Shown piece by piece: positions 16,614-25,400 of a stretch of 64,000 bases of DNA. The position numbers and the translations under genes were made by a program. Source of the stretch: CBDCXF01 sp965223755 (lineage in GTDB: Bacteria > Acidobacteriota > Thermoanaerobaculia > Multivoradales > JAHEKO01); NCBI GenBank assembly GCA_965223755.1, contig CBDCXF010000002.1:992001-1056000 (forward strand), written 5' to 3'. Below the pieces are notes generated by a model that ran no database searches, was not told the DNA's origin, and saw nothing but the letters and a program-made list of their open reading frames with translations. Positions within the stretch are counted from its first letter, which is position 1. Each line of letters opens with the position of its first letter.

Positions 16614-17501
16614 ATGAAAAGAGTGGTTGTAATCGGCGCGGGTGGAATGCTCGGCCACAAAGTATGCCAAGTTCTTCAGGGTTGCGAGGTGGTCGGGCTT
16701 GTCAGGGGCTCGGTTGATGCGTATCAAGACATTTTGCCATTTCTTGGTAACGCGAAGCTGATCGGAGGCATCGATGTCTTGGACAGCGACAAACTCGGAC
16801 CTGCTTTAGGTGAGTTGTCTCCTTGTGTTTTCGTGAACTGTGTTGGGCTAGTGAAGCAGCTCGAACAAGCAAGCGACCCACAACTTGGTATTGCTATCAA
16901 CGCCCTTCTCCCTCATCAGTTGGCCCACTTGTGCCAAAAGTACGGTAGCCGGTTGATCCATATCAGCACCGATTGCGTGTTTGATGGAACTGAAGGAAGC
17001 TACACCGAAGCCGACATGACCACCGCCCGCGATTTCTACGGTCGCACTAAGGCCCTCGGGGAGACTCTGCCGAATGAGTCGCACGCAGTAACACTAAGAA
17101 CTTCCTTCATCGGCAGAGAACTGAAACCACAAAAACACGGTCTTGTAGAGTGGTTCCTAGGACAAGAAAAGGGAACGGTTGACGGGTTCGCGAGTGTTAT
17201 TTACTCCGGCCTGACCTCGCTTGAATTGGCCAGGGTGATCCAGATCGTAGTTGATCGAAAGGGCGCTCTCTCGGGCGTATATCACGTAGCAAGCTCCGCA
17301 ATAAGCAAGTACCATTTACTTCGACTAATTCAACGAATCTACAACCTGGATATTGGCATCAACAGTTGTCCGGAACCTGTCTGTGACCGCAGTTTGCTTA
17401 TGGGCCCATTTACACATAAAACGGGATACAAAGCTCCTAGTTGGGAGACAATGGTGTCTGAGATGCACAACGACCCCACTCGATATGAAGACTTCGGATA
17501 G
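16614..17501 (+). CDS. RmlD/FnlB-like sugar-nucleotide reductase (SDR family)
   Basis: A 295-residue extended SDR protein. The NAD(P)-binding GAGGMLGH (8-15) is followed by HISTDCVFDGTEG and a YGRTKALGE active-site block (Tyr-x3-Lys), as in dTDP-4-dehydrorhamnose reductase. It lies 14 bp upstream of an FnlA-type dehydratase. That makes it the probable C4 reductase (FnlB step) for UDP-L-FucNAc; characterised FnlB/Cap5F proteins carry an extra C-terminal cupin that is absent here. The alternative is a simple rhamnose-type reductase, but no other rml gene is present. Confidence 0.72.
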   Translation: MKRVVVIGAGGMLGHKVCQVLQGCEVVGLVRGSVDAYQDILPFLGNAKLIGGIDVLDSDKLGPALGELSPCVFVNCVGLVKQLEQASDPQLGIAINALLPHQLAHLCQKYGSRLIHISTDCVFDGTEGSYTEADMTTARDFYGRTKALGETLPNESHAVTLRTSFIGRELKPQKHGLVEWFLGQEKGTVDGFASVIYSGLTSLELARVIQIVVDRKGALSGVYHVASSAISKYHLLRLIQRIYNLDIGINSCPEPVCDRSLLMGPFTHKTGYKAPSWETMVSEMHNDPTRYEDFG

Positions 17502-17515
17502 AAGGAGTACCTGCA

Positions 17516-18559
17516 TTGATTCTTGAAGGAAAGTCCATTCTCGTTACTGGTGGGACCGGTTCTTTGGGCCGCGTACTGGTCCGTCGAATCCTCACCGGTG
17601 AACTCGGACAACCTGGCAAAGTAATTGTGCTGTCGCGAGACGAGGCAAAGCAGCACGCGATGAGAGTTGCGTATATGAGCCAACGGACCACCACTGACGA
17701 GGTGATCTATCGCAACTTTCAGCAGCTTCTGGAGTTTAGGATTGGCGATGTGCGGAACTACGCCGATGTATGTTCAGCACTGAAAGACGTGCAAATTGTG
17801 GCTAATGCCGCAGCGCTGAAGCAAGTGCCAACCTGTGAGTACTTTCCATCGCAGGCAGTGGCGACAAATTGCCAGGGTCCCGAGAATATTGTCAGGGCGA
17901 TTCGAGAGCACGATTATCCAGTGGAAACGGTGGTTGGCATAAGCACCGACAAGGCTTGTAAACCGGTCAATGTCATGGGAATGACCAAGGCAGTCCAAGA
18001 ACGAATCTTTCTTTCCGCTAATGTCCTGAGTCCCAAGACTCGATTCATCTGCGTGCGCTACGGCAATGTCCTATCTTCGCGAGGGTCGGTTGTGCCCCTA
18101 TTCCTGGAGCAAATTCGCTCCGGAGGGCCGGTTACGTTGACCAGTCCAGAAATGACCCGTTTCTTGCTCAGCCTCGATCAAGCTGTCGACGTTGTCTTTC
18201 AAGCTCTAAGTGAAGCAAATAGTGGGGAAACCTATATTCCAATTGTTCCAGCTTCGCGAATTGCGGATATCGCTCGCGCGATGATTGGGGAACGAGACAT
18301 TGAAATTAGGGTTATTGGCGTTCGCCCTGGCGAGAAGCTAGACGAGGTCTTGGTGTCAGAAGAAGAGTGCCACCATGTGGTACGGCGGGGCAACTACTAC
18401 GTTATCTTGCCGATTCTCCCCGAGCTGCGGCAAGAAGATGACCAGGAAGCAGTGCTGGAGAAAGAATACAGCTCTTGTGATGACATTCTCGATCTTGAAT
18501 CAACAACCCAACTGTTGGACCGCCACCGGCTATTGCCAGAAACAGTTGGAACAAACTAA
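17516..18559 (+). CDS. FnlA/WbjB-like UDP-GlcNAc 4,6-dehydratase/5-epimerase
   Basis: A 347-residue PF02719-type SDR enzyme starting at a TTG with AAGGAG 8 bases upstream. GGTGSLG (12-18) binds NAD. STDK (143-146) and M154-GMT-K158 form the active site; Met replaces the usual Tyr, the hallmark of inverting UDP-HexNAc 4,6-dehydratases. RYGNVLSSRGSVVPLF and GVRPGEKLDEVLVSEEE match FnlA/CapE proteins. Predicted to convert UDP-GlcNAc to the 4-keto-6-deoxy intermediate of UDP-L-FucNAc. Its partner reductase is directly upstream and the likely 2-epimerase is at 38.8-39.9 kb. Confidence 0.83.
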   Translation: MILEGKSILVTGGTGSLGRVLVRRILTGELGQPGKVIVLSRDEAKQHAMRVAYMSQRTTTDEVIYRNFQQLLEFRIGDVRNYADVCSALKDVQIVANAAALKQVPTCEYFPSQAVATNCQGPENIVRAIREHDYPVETVVGISTDKACKPVNVMGMTKAVQERIFLSANVLSPKTRFICVRYGNVLSSRGSVVPLFLEQIRSGGPVTLTSPEMTRFLLSLDQAVDVVFQALSEANSGETYIPIVPASRIADIARAMIGERDIEIRVIGVRPGEKLDEVLVSEEECHHVVRRGNYYVILPILPELRQEDDQEAVLEKEYSSCDDILDLESTTQLLDRHRLLPETVGTN

Positions 18560-18560
18560 G

Positions 18561-18578
18561 GGCGAACTCAAGTTCGCC
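18561..18578. terminator. Putative bidirectional hairpin between convergent genes
   Basis: GGCGAAC (18561-18567) pairs with GTTCGCC (18572-18578) across a 4-nt loop that includes the stop codon of the flippase gene. It follows the dehydratase stop by 1 base. There is no long T-run on either side, so its efficiency is doubtful. Confidence 0.45.
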
Positions 18579-20823
18579 ACGCGAAAACATGTCCTTCCAA
18601 GAGCTGCCGCTTAAAATCCGGTGGAAGGTTTGTGCTCTTTAGATCTTCTGGCGCAATTCTCTTAGAAAGCACTGTTTTGAAGCCACGCTCCGACAAGAAC
18701 TTTCGAGTCCTTCGATTGGTCGGTTCGCCTCTTTCCGCATCCACGGCATATCCAGCCAGAAACATCCGATTGGTTCGTGCCAAACTGTGCTCCATACCCT
18801 GCAGCACTTCAAGCTCCATACCGTTCACGGTAATTTCAACGTAGTCAACCTTTGTGACGCCTTGATCCGCAAGAATATTGTCGACCGTATCAACTTCGAT
18901 TTCGAGCAATGTCTCAAAGTCTTCCCGTAACATTTTGACCTTGGTTCCATCGATACGGTTGTGGGTTGGAGATGTCCCTACTTTTAACGACCGACGTCCT
19001 TTCTTGTTGAAGGCTCCTTTGGGCACAACCGTGATGTTCAAGAACCCCATTTTTCCTGCGAATTTCACCAACTCATGCACCGCATTGGGGTCAGCTTCAA
19101 CCAGAATAACCCTTCCGGTCGGCCCAACGCAGCGGGCCAGCCTGGCTAAGTTTTCTGTCCTCCACATTCCGACCTGGAGGACCGTATTTCCCTGTTGAAC
19201 CATCAATTCTCTGGGTAACGCGTTCCGATAGCGCAACAGTCGAGCACGAAAGCGATTCTTCAACCCAGTCTCGGGGAAGAAGGCGTTCAAAAAGCGGAGA
19301 AGACTGAATACAGAGGTGCTGACAGAATTCGACATCGCAGTCGTGCGACCATGTGGACCGGTGTCCAGATCGGAAGATACCGAGCTGGAGTTCGATGATA
19401 CAAAACCATGCACGATACTTTTGTACCTCGTCCATAAGAAATAGCCAAAAACGGTACTTAAGACAACGGCACTTAACGCCAAAAGCACCCAAGGTGGAGT
19501 TTCGCCGGCCAACAGAACGAACCCCGGCGCCAACACCACGACTGCGACTAAGGCCGCAGATATCACCGGTCTTGTTGCCCTCGCCAGCCCACGCCAAGAA
19601 ATACTCAAAATCTTGCTTCCAACCACGAAAGTGGCTAAAGCCCAGACGGCCAGAGCTCCCAGAACGCTAGCTGCTACACCTCGAATCCCGTATTGAAGCC
19701 CTACCGTCACAAATCCGACAAAGCTAGCGAGTCGAATCCCTAGCAGCAAAAGCCGCAGCCGCGGTCGACCAACTGCCAACAACGCTGTCTCGACTATCCT
19801 GGGAACCAACAAGATTCCACAAAGACCTAGAATCTGCAAAGGGCCGACAGACGCATTCCATTTGGAACCGTAGACGGCCTGAAGCAGCATTGGACCCGAC
19901 ACAACAATCGACATCACCACCGGAAGCGCAAGATTGAAAAGGTGTTGAATCCCTTCGGCTAGTGCTTTGGTCATCCGATTAAGATCGTCCTGCACCCTTG
20001 AAAACGCAGAGAAGGTGACTCTTCGTGTTAGGCCAACCAGCCTATCAAGCGGCACAAAAGCAAGTTGATACGCCATCGAGTAATAACCGAGTTCTTCAGT
20101 GCCAATAAATCGTCCAATCACAAAATAGTCGGCATTAACCAAAATCCTCTCCAGCACACTTCCGCCCATCATCGGTCCGCCAAACTGCAACAGTCGGCGG
20201 AGAACAGGAATCTTGATCGTAACTCCAGGGCGCCAACTCACTCCGGACCACAAAACAACAAGATTTATCAGTCGCTGACAAAGAACCGCGGCACCCAAGC
20301 TCCAAATCCCGAAACCAGTCATGGCTAAGGAAAGCCCAGCTACGGCAAACCCAATCTCACCGGCCAACTGAGCCATTGTGACCCGACGAAATTGCATTTG
20401 CCGGATCAAGAGTGCTCGTGGAATTACTGATAGTGCACTCAACAGGAACACGAATGACAGGAGTCGCAGCAGCGACGCGGCTCGAAGATCACCAAGGAAA
20501 CTGGTGATGGGCTCCGCCCACGCTAACGTCCCCACGACTAATGCAACGTGAACAGTCAAATTGAACCAAAAAGCACTATCGAGTTCATCTTTTCCGATAT
20601 CTGATTGCTGCACTAGCGCAGAACCCATCCCCAGTTCCCCAACCCCCTCGGCAAACACAACGAACATGAATGCCAGTGCCAGTAGTCCAAAGTCCGTAGC
20701 GGGCAACAACCATCCAAGTGCCAAAATCGACCCAAAACGGACAATGCTCGCACCATAGTTGCCGAAGCCAGACCACAGTAAGCCAACGAACGTGCGTTGC
20801 CGTAGTGAAGTGCTAGAAGACAT
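18568..20823 (-). CDS. Wzx-like flippase fused to an FkbM-type methyltransferase
   Basis: A single 751-codon frame. Residues 1-470 are a polysaccharide flippase (MOP superfamily, WzxC-like) with about 12-14 membrane helices, including GFGNYGASIVRFGSILALGW at the start and ADYFVIGRFIGTEELGYYSM (231-250). A linker (471-540) leads to an FkbM-like methyltransferase (about 541-751) with SAM motif TVLQVGMW, acidic VILVEADPN (572-580) and the block VDYVEITVNGMELEVLQGM (659-677). In that block the usual K-I-D-x-E-G reads E-I-T-V-N-G, so catalysis is uncertain. An internal ATG at codon 497 could give a separate methyltransferase. It closes against the dehydratase gene. Confidence 0.82.
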   Translation of the reverse strand: MSSSTSLRQRTFVGLLWSGFGNYGASIVRFGSILALGWLLPATDFGLLALAFMFVVFAEGVGELGMGSALVQQSDIGKDELDSAFWFNLTVHVALVVGTLAWAEPITSFLGDLRAASLLRLLSFVFLLSALSVIPRALLIRQMQFRRVTMAQLAGEIGFAVAGLSLAMTGFGIWSLGAAVLCQRLINLVVLWSGVSWRPGVTIKIPVLRRLLQFGGPMMGGSVLERILVNADYFVIGRFIGTEELGYYSMAYQLAFVPLDRLVGLTRRVTFSAFSRVQDDLNRMTKALAEGIQHLFNLALPVVMSIVVSGPMLLQAVYGSKWNASVGPLQILGLCGILLVPRIVETALLAVGRPRLRLLLLGIRLASFVGFVTVGLQYGIRGVAASVLGALAVWALATFVVGSKILSISWRGLARATRPVISAALVAVVVLAPGFVLLAGETPPWVLLALSAVVLSTVFGYFLWTRYKSIVHGFVSSNSSSVSSDLDTGPHGRTTAMSNSVSTSVFSLLRFLNAFFPETGLKNRFRARLLRYRNALPRELMVQQGNTVLQVGMWRTENLARLARCVGPTGRVILVEADPNAVHELVKFAGKMGFLNITVVPKGAFNKKGRRSLKVGTSPTHNRIDGTKVKMLREDFETLLEIEVDTVDNILADQGVTKVDYVEITVNGMELEVLQGMEHSLARTNRMFLAGYAVDAERGEPTNRRTRKFLSERGFKTVLSKRIAPEDLKSTNLPPDFKRQLLEGHVFAWRT

Positions 20824-20916
20824 CTTGAAAGGCGGTTGGAAAACTACTTGTGGGACATTACTATGGCCCCGTGCGCGGGAGGTGAGCGTATTTCTTCAGC
20901 AAGGTGGCAAGGTGAC

Positions 20917-21762
20917 ATGAACAGTGGGCTAGTTGCTCAGCGGATTTCCAAGAAGATAACTCATGGTATTGGTCTCTATTGCGGTGAGTCTTTTCCGTTC
21001 TATTACGTTACCGAACACCCAAAATCTGGTGGTAGCTGGCTTGCAAAGATGGTCAGCGACTACCTCCAACTCCCCTTCCCTCAGTTTGCCAAACTGCCGT
21101 TGGCATTTAGCTGCGTAATACTTAACCATTGGCAATATCACCCGAAACTTCGACGCGTGATCTACCTGTATCGCGACGGTCGAGATGTCATGGTGTCCTA
21201 CTATTTTCACCATTTGCATATGTCTCGGCACGCAGATAACCCTGTTCCCAATAGGATCACGAAGACCTACGAGAAACTGTTTGGAAAGCACTTCGACCCC
21301 AATGACATCGAACGACATCTACCGCGTTTCATCGAACATGAGTTTGCTCATCCTGGGCGCGGCACCTCGGTCAATTGGCGTGATCACGTTGACGGATGGT
21401 TCCAGTCCGCAGGTGACGGTGTCACCTTTGTTAGTTATGAGGAGCTTCTGCTTGATTGTCACGCAGCTCTGAAAAGGGTTATCGAGTCGTGCAGCAACAG
21501 CACGGTGGATCCTTGGCGGCTCGACACCACGATTGAGAAGATGTCCATGAAACGCCAAACTGGGCGCGATCCAGGAGACAGCCAAGTCAGCGTACATAGC
21601 CGCAAGGGCATCGCCGGGGACTGGAAGAATTATTTCAGCAGAGATGCAGCCAAAATCTTCAACGATCTAGCAGGTGACACTTTGGTGCGACTGGGGTACG
21701 AATCAGATACCAACTGGGTCAACAGACACTTCGCACCGACTCCGTCCGTCTCGCCGAACTGA
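20917..21762 (+). CDS. Sulfotransferase (PF00685-like)
   Basis: About 281 residues from the ATG at 20917, behind AAGG; ATG 20863 and the far upstream start lack a ribosome site. The PAPS-binding loops are clear: 5'-phosphosulfate loop TEHPKSGGSWLAKM and 3'-phosphate site YLYRDGRDVMVSYY. The C-terminus has the RKGIAGDWKNYFS region typical of cytosolic-fold sulfotransferases. It probably sulfates a glycan made by the surrounding locus; substrate unknown. It is divergent from the flippase fusion. Confidence 0.85.
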   Translation: MNSGLVAQRISKKITHGIGLYCGESFPFYYVTEHPKSGGSWLAKMVSDYLQLPFPQFAKLPLAFSCVILNHWQYHPKLRRVIYLYRDGRDVMVSYYFHHLHMSRHADNPVPNRITKTYEKLFGKHFDPNDIERHLPRFIEHEFAHPGRGTSVNWRDHVDGWFQSAGDGVTFVSYEELLLDCHAALKRVIESCSNSTVDPWRLDTTIEKMSMKRQTGRDPGDSQVSVHSRKGIAGDWKNYFSRDAAKIFNDLAGDTLVRLGYESDTNWVNRHFAPTPSVSPN

Positions 21763-21803
21763 ATTTACGCACCAATTTCTCTTTCTTTTAGCACGTTAGG
21801 TTT

Positions 21804-22685
21804 ATGGGAGCCTTTGCAAACCATCGAACACCGGTTGGCTGGCTGCGTGCTCGGGCGCGCCACGTCGCAATTTCGATGATTTCTGGTCACCAACGGATAA
21901 CAGGCAAAACTGAGTCCGCACTGTGCCGAAACCGTGTCCATTTTCTCTACCTGCACAACGTTAAGCGAGGACAAGAGAGTCGCTTCCGAACACTACTCAC
22001 GAAGCTAGAGCAGAAGCATCGCTTCATTTCCTATTCAGAGGCGGTCGAACGAGTGAGAGGTGGTCAAATCGACGCCCCGTACATAACTTTTAGCTTTGAT
22101 GACGGATTTGCAGGATGCCGGCGGGCGGCTAATCTACTTCAGGACTTTGGTGCTTCGGCGGCTTTTTTCATTTGCCCAAAATTGGTAGGGCGTAGAAATC
22201 TTGACGAGGTCCGCCGTTTTTTCCGCTACGACACCTTGTATCAGCTCGACGATGTCATGAATTGGGACGATATCGACCAGCTTCTCCTATCTGGCCACGA
22301 AGTCGGCAGTCACACCATGTCGCATCCCAACCTGGCGCAGGTTTCGACTCAGCAACTGAAAGCAGAGATTGGTCATTCCTTCGAAGTACTGAAGAAGCGC
22401 TTAGGAAATGTCTCCCATTTCGCCTGGCCATATGGACGTTTTCACCACTTTAGCTCTGATGCGGCAACTGCCGTTTTCGATGCAGGGTTTTCCTCTTGTG
22501 CGTCCGCGGAGCGCGGCTGCCACTCACAACCATTTACCGGCAACCTCAAACATCTTTGCTTGCGTCGGGAGAATGTTGAACTCGATGGTTCGGTTGAACA
22601 TCATCTTTTTTTTATTGCCCGTAGTAGTCAGCGATCAAACGCCAACAGTAATCTGTGGCCGCCCGACTGGCAGCGCCATATTTAG
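21804..22685 (+). CDS. Polysaccharide deacetylase (NodB/CE4 family)
   Basis: A 293-residue protein with a NodB-homology domain from about residue 85. Motif 1 is TFSFDDGFAG (Asp-Asp: catalytic base and metal), motif 2 is SHTMSHP (metal-binding histidines), and motif 3 is FAWPYGRF. No clear signal peptide, only a basic N-terminus. It would remove N-acetyl groups from a HexNAc-containing glycan or lipid-linked precursor. It sits between two sulfotransferases, which suggests de-N-acetylation before N-sulfation; that link is speculation. Confidence 0.85.
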   Translation: MGAFANHRTPVGWLRARARHVAISMISGHQRITGKTESALCRNRVHFLYLHNVKRGQESRFRTLLTKLEQKHRFISYSEAVERVRGGQIDAPYITFSFDDGFAGCRRAANLLQDFGASAAFFICPKLVGRRNLDEVRRFFRYDTLYQLDDVMNWDDIDQLLLSGHEVGSHTMSHPNLAQVSTQQLKAEIGHSFEVLKKRLGNVSHFAWPYGRFHHFSSDAATAVFDAGFSSCASAERGCHSQPFTGNLKHLCLRRENVELDGSVEHHLFFIARSSQRSNANSNLWPPDWQRHI

Positions 22686-22724
22686 CAGCTTTCTATTGCT
22701 ACTAAACAAACCCAACTCTTGAAA

Positions 22725-23594
22725 ATGAAGCTACCAGATTTTCTGATTATCGGGTCTGCACGATCGGGTACCACCACGCTATATCGTGATTTGTTGACCC
22801 ATCCTGGCATCTTTTTTCCTGACACCAAAGAGCCTGGCAACCTCACCACAGACGATGTCCTCACCGCTGAAGGCCTGCGAGCGTATTCCAGTTTGTTTGC
22901 CGCTGCAGCAGATTCACAGTTGTGTGGCGAGGCCACAACTCGCTACACCCATCGACCAGATGTACAAGGAGTTCCCAAGCGAGCACGCCATGTTCTTGGC
23001 CGCGACCTCAAGTGTTTGTACATCATGCGCAATCCAATAGATAAGATCATCAGTACCCACCATCTATATGTAGCCCATGGCTTGGCTCCTGCTGACATTA
23101 ATATCGCGGTTCGTGAACTTGACTCACTCTTGGACCATGCTAGATACGCGATGCAGGTCAAGCCTTGGATGGAGGAATTCGGGCCAAGCCAAGTTCACTT
23201 GATTAAGTTCGAAACCTATGTAGACAATCGTCGGCAAGGAGTCACACAACTACAAGAATTTCTTGGCGTCGAACCCCGGCCGAATCTACTTGGCCTTAAC
23301 AAGGCATTTAATCAAAGCAACAACGAAACAATGCCTGCTGGGCCATTTGCCGGAATCAGCCAGAACCGACTCTATCGTCGTTTAGTTAGACCTTTGCTAT
23401 CGCCGGACGCGCGGACTTGGCTTCGGCGCTTAGTGTTGCCGTCAATGCCAGCTCGGCCATTGCCTCCCACGCAAGATACCGTCGCATTTATCTTGGATCG
23501 CTTAGCTAACGACCTGGAACAACAGCCCGCGCTTTTTGGCGTTCAGGGGGCACTTTGGGACTTTTCAGAACAAAAGAACAGGGTCTCAGACTAG
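22725..23594 (+). CDS. Sulfotransferase
   Basis: About 289 residues; ATG 22725 is preferred over an in-frame TTG six bases upstream. FLIIGSARSGTTTLYRDL is the 5'-phosphosulfate loop and CLYIMRNPIDKIISTH the 3'-phosphate site. The sequence between differs strongly from the two other sulfotransferases in the window, so they probably have different acceptors. Its stop overlaps that of the convergent sugar transferase by 4 bases. Confidence 0.83.
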   Translation: MKLPDFLIIGSARSGTTTLYRDLLTHPGIFFPDTKEPGNLTTDDVLTAEGLRAYSSLFAAAADSQLCGEATTRYTHRPDVQGVPKRARHVLGRDLKCLYIMRNPIDKIISTHHLYVAHGLAPADINIAVRELDSLLDHARYAMQVKPWMEEFGPSQVHLIKFETYVDNRRQGVTQLQEFLGVEPRPNLLGLNKAFNQSNNETMPAGPFAGISQNRLYRRLVRPLLSPDARTWLRRLVLPSMPARPLPPTQDTVAFILDRLANDLEQQPALFGVQGALWDFSEQKNRVSD

Positions 23595-24241
23595 TTCGCT
23601 CGTTGGAGGGTTGTGGGTAGGCACTTCTCGTGTAGACGGCTACCAGGAACAAGAACTGCGACCGCAGTCAACAATAGCAATTTGAAGTCAAGGGCAAGTC
23701 CCCAATTCTCGATATACCAAGCTTCGAGCTTCCCTTTTCGTGGTGCAATCTCTAGCTTGTAGCATTCGAGAGGCGACAAGTTGCTTTCAGCGAGCACTCG
23801 TTCTTCATCGCGAAATACAATGGACCCGACTCCGGTTAGCCCAGGTTTGACTTGGATTAGTTTGTCTTGTATTTCCAACGAATAGCACTCGAAGTCTCCT
23901 ATTGCCAGTGGCCGCGGTCCCACTAGGCTCATTTGTCCCACCAGGACATTCCACAGTTGGGGAACTTCATTCAGTTTAGTTTTTCGCAGAATCCGTCCAA
24001 CCGGGAGCACCCTAGGATCATTAGGCACGGTTAGGGTTCCGGTGCCCAGATTAGGGCTGTCCTCAAGCATGGTGACAAACTTGAGAAGATCAAACATCCC
24101 TCGCTTGAGGCCGACTCGCTGCTGTCGGTAGAGTATCTTGCGCTCGCCGCTAACCGACAAGACCGCCGCTATCACTAGGCCCAGGGGAGTCAACAAGACC
24201 AATAACAACGACGATACGATAACGTCGAGTAGTCGCTTCAT
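23591..24241 (-). CDS. Monotopic phosphoglycosyl transferase (PglC/WbaP catalytic domain)
   Basis: A 216-residue bacterial sugar transferase (PF02397) of the short, PglC-like form without the WbaP N-terminal domain. A re-entrant hydrophobic segment (4-27) precedes the catalytic core: LLKFVTMLEDS with the Asp-Glu-type dyad region, then LRKTKLNEVPQLWNVLVGQMSLVGPRP and VKPGLTGVGS. It transfers a sugar phosphate from a UDP-sugar to undecaprenyl phosphate. It is the second initiating transferase in the locus; the sugar could be diNAcBac- or FucNAc-like, but this cannot be told from sequence. Confidence 0.87.
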   Translation of the reverse strand: MKRLLDVIVSSLLLVLLTPLGLVIAAVLSVSGERKILYRQQRVGLKRGMFDLLKFVTMLEDSPNLGTGTLTVPNDPRVLPVGRILRKTKLNEVPQLWNVLVGQMSLVGPRPLAIGDFECYSLEIQDKLIQVKPGLTGVGSIVFRDEERVLAESNLSPLECYKLEIAPRKGKLEAWYIENWGLALDFKLLLLTAVAVLVPGSRLHEKCLPTTLQRAN

Positions 24242-24291
24242 AATTAGCTATACGGCAGCTCGATCAGATACTTTTAGCAGTTGGCGTCAGA

Positions 24292-25269
24292 TCAGTTTCC
24301 AGCGGTCTGCTTTTCTGCTCGTACTTCAACCCAGCTTTGTTTTCCCGTCAATCGCTCAGCAAACGACAGCAGGCTCTTGCTCATGCGGAGAGGAAATGGG
24401 AGTGCCTCACGACTATATATTTCATAGCGTGTGGGCCGGAAAACGGTGTGAGTCATATGGAACCCTGTGGAAGCAAGCAATTGTCGGTAGGTTTCCTTCG
24501 TGTAGTAATAAAACCGCCTTGGGTTGTAGATGCGCCGCGCTGCAAAATTGAGGCGTGGTTCCAAGCCCATCCATCCCAAAACTTTCCGGTAGCGAGACCC
24601 AAAGCGTACTAATGCTCGAAAAAGGCTCTCATCGTTGGGTGAATCAAGCAGTAGTTTCCCTCCCGGCTTCATTGCTTGATGGATAATCCCGAGAGCCGAC
24701 CGTGGATCCCTAACTTGGATAAAAGACCCAAATCCAACAACTGCGTCAAGTGATGACGACTCCAAATTCGCCGTATCAACAACGCCGTTGATAACGGTGG
24801 CGCCACTTTGGGACGCTATCTCAGCCATAACCGGGCTGGGCTCCAAGGCAATGAGGCATGCCTGTGGGTGATGCTTTGCTACCTTGGCCATCAGATACCC
24901 ACGTGCCGCGCCAATTTCAAGAATGGTGAAGCCAGGGTCGTTCATCTGCTCGCCAAGAAATTCGCACAGCGTCTGATATTGCCAATCGATCACGGAAGTA
25001 GCATCTTGAAAGGTCTTGCCCCACGCATCGTCAGCGTAGGTATCCAGCCGATCGGGGAATTGGCTTGCCCATGAAGCTTCAAGATCCGAAGAATCCCCGG
25101 GATCAAACTCGACGTTGGACCGAATCGGCTCTTCCACGTATACCAGCCCGCAACCTTTGCACCTGCGGATCAGGCCTTCGTCATCCGTGCTGTCTGCGAC
25201 TATCGTCAGGTAGGTCTGGGCGTGCTCCGCAGTGTTACAGATGGCACATAGTTTCCTGGTTTCACGCAG
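24292..25269 (-). CDS. Zinc-ribbon SAM-dependent methyltransferase with disrupted or unusual start
   Basis: From the GTG at 25137 the frame gives 281 residues with a Rossmann methyltransferase fold (FTILEIGAARGYLMAKVA, LIALEPSP, VVGFGSFIQVRDP, MKPGGKLLLDSP). The same frame continues upstream as unmistakable protein: LCAICNTAEH then RRCKGCGLVYVEEP, a CxxC...CxxC zinc ribbon common at the N-terminus of this family. That extension has no ATG, GTG or TTG, only a CTG at 25269. Two ATGs (25312, 25285) are one frame off and stop at a TGA. A one-base indel or a frameshift is likely. Possibly an O-antigen methyltransferase. Confidence 0.75.
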   Translation of the reverse strand: MRETRKLCAICNTAEHAQTYLTIVADSTDDEGLIRRCKGCGLVYVEEPIRSNVEFDPGDSSDLEASWASQFPDRLDTYADDAWGKTFQDATSVIDWQYQTLCEFLGEQMNDPGFTILEIGAARGYLMAKVAKHHPQACLIALEPSPVMAEIASQSGATVINGVVDTANLESSSLDAVVGFGSFIQVRDPRSALGIIHQAMKPGGKLLLDSPNDESLFRALVRFGSRYRKVLGWMGLEPRLNFAARRIYNPRRFYYYTKETYRQLLASTGFHMTHTVFRPTRYEIYSREALPFPLRMSKSLLSFAERLTGKQSWVEVRAEKQTAGN

Positions 25270-25274
25270 TTGAT

Positions 25275-25312
25275 TGACTCTTCATCTTGAGGTTGTTGGA
25301 GTGACTCTTCAT
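25275..25312. repeat. 11-bp direct repeat at the methyltransferase 5' end
   Basis: TGACTCTTCAT occurs at 25275-25285 and 25302-25312. On the minus strand each copy reads ATGAAGAGTCA, so it duplicates a potential start codon; the two ATGs are in frame with each other but not with the zinc-ribbon frame below. Confidence 0.65.
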
Positions 25313-25400
25313 TGCGTGTCTGCGCGCTTCAAACAACGCAATCGAAGCATACAGTACCCACATAACATAGCCCCAGTGATCCACTAAACTCCTGCTTAAC

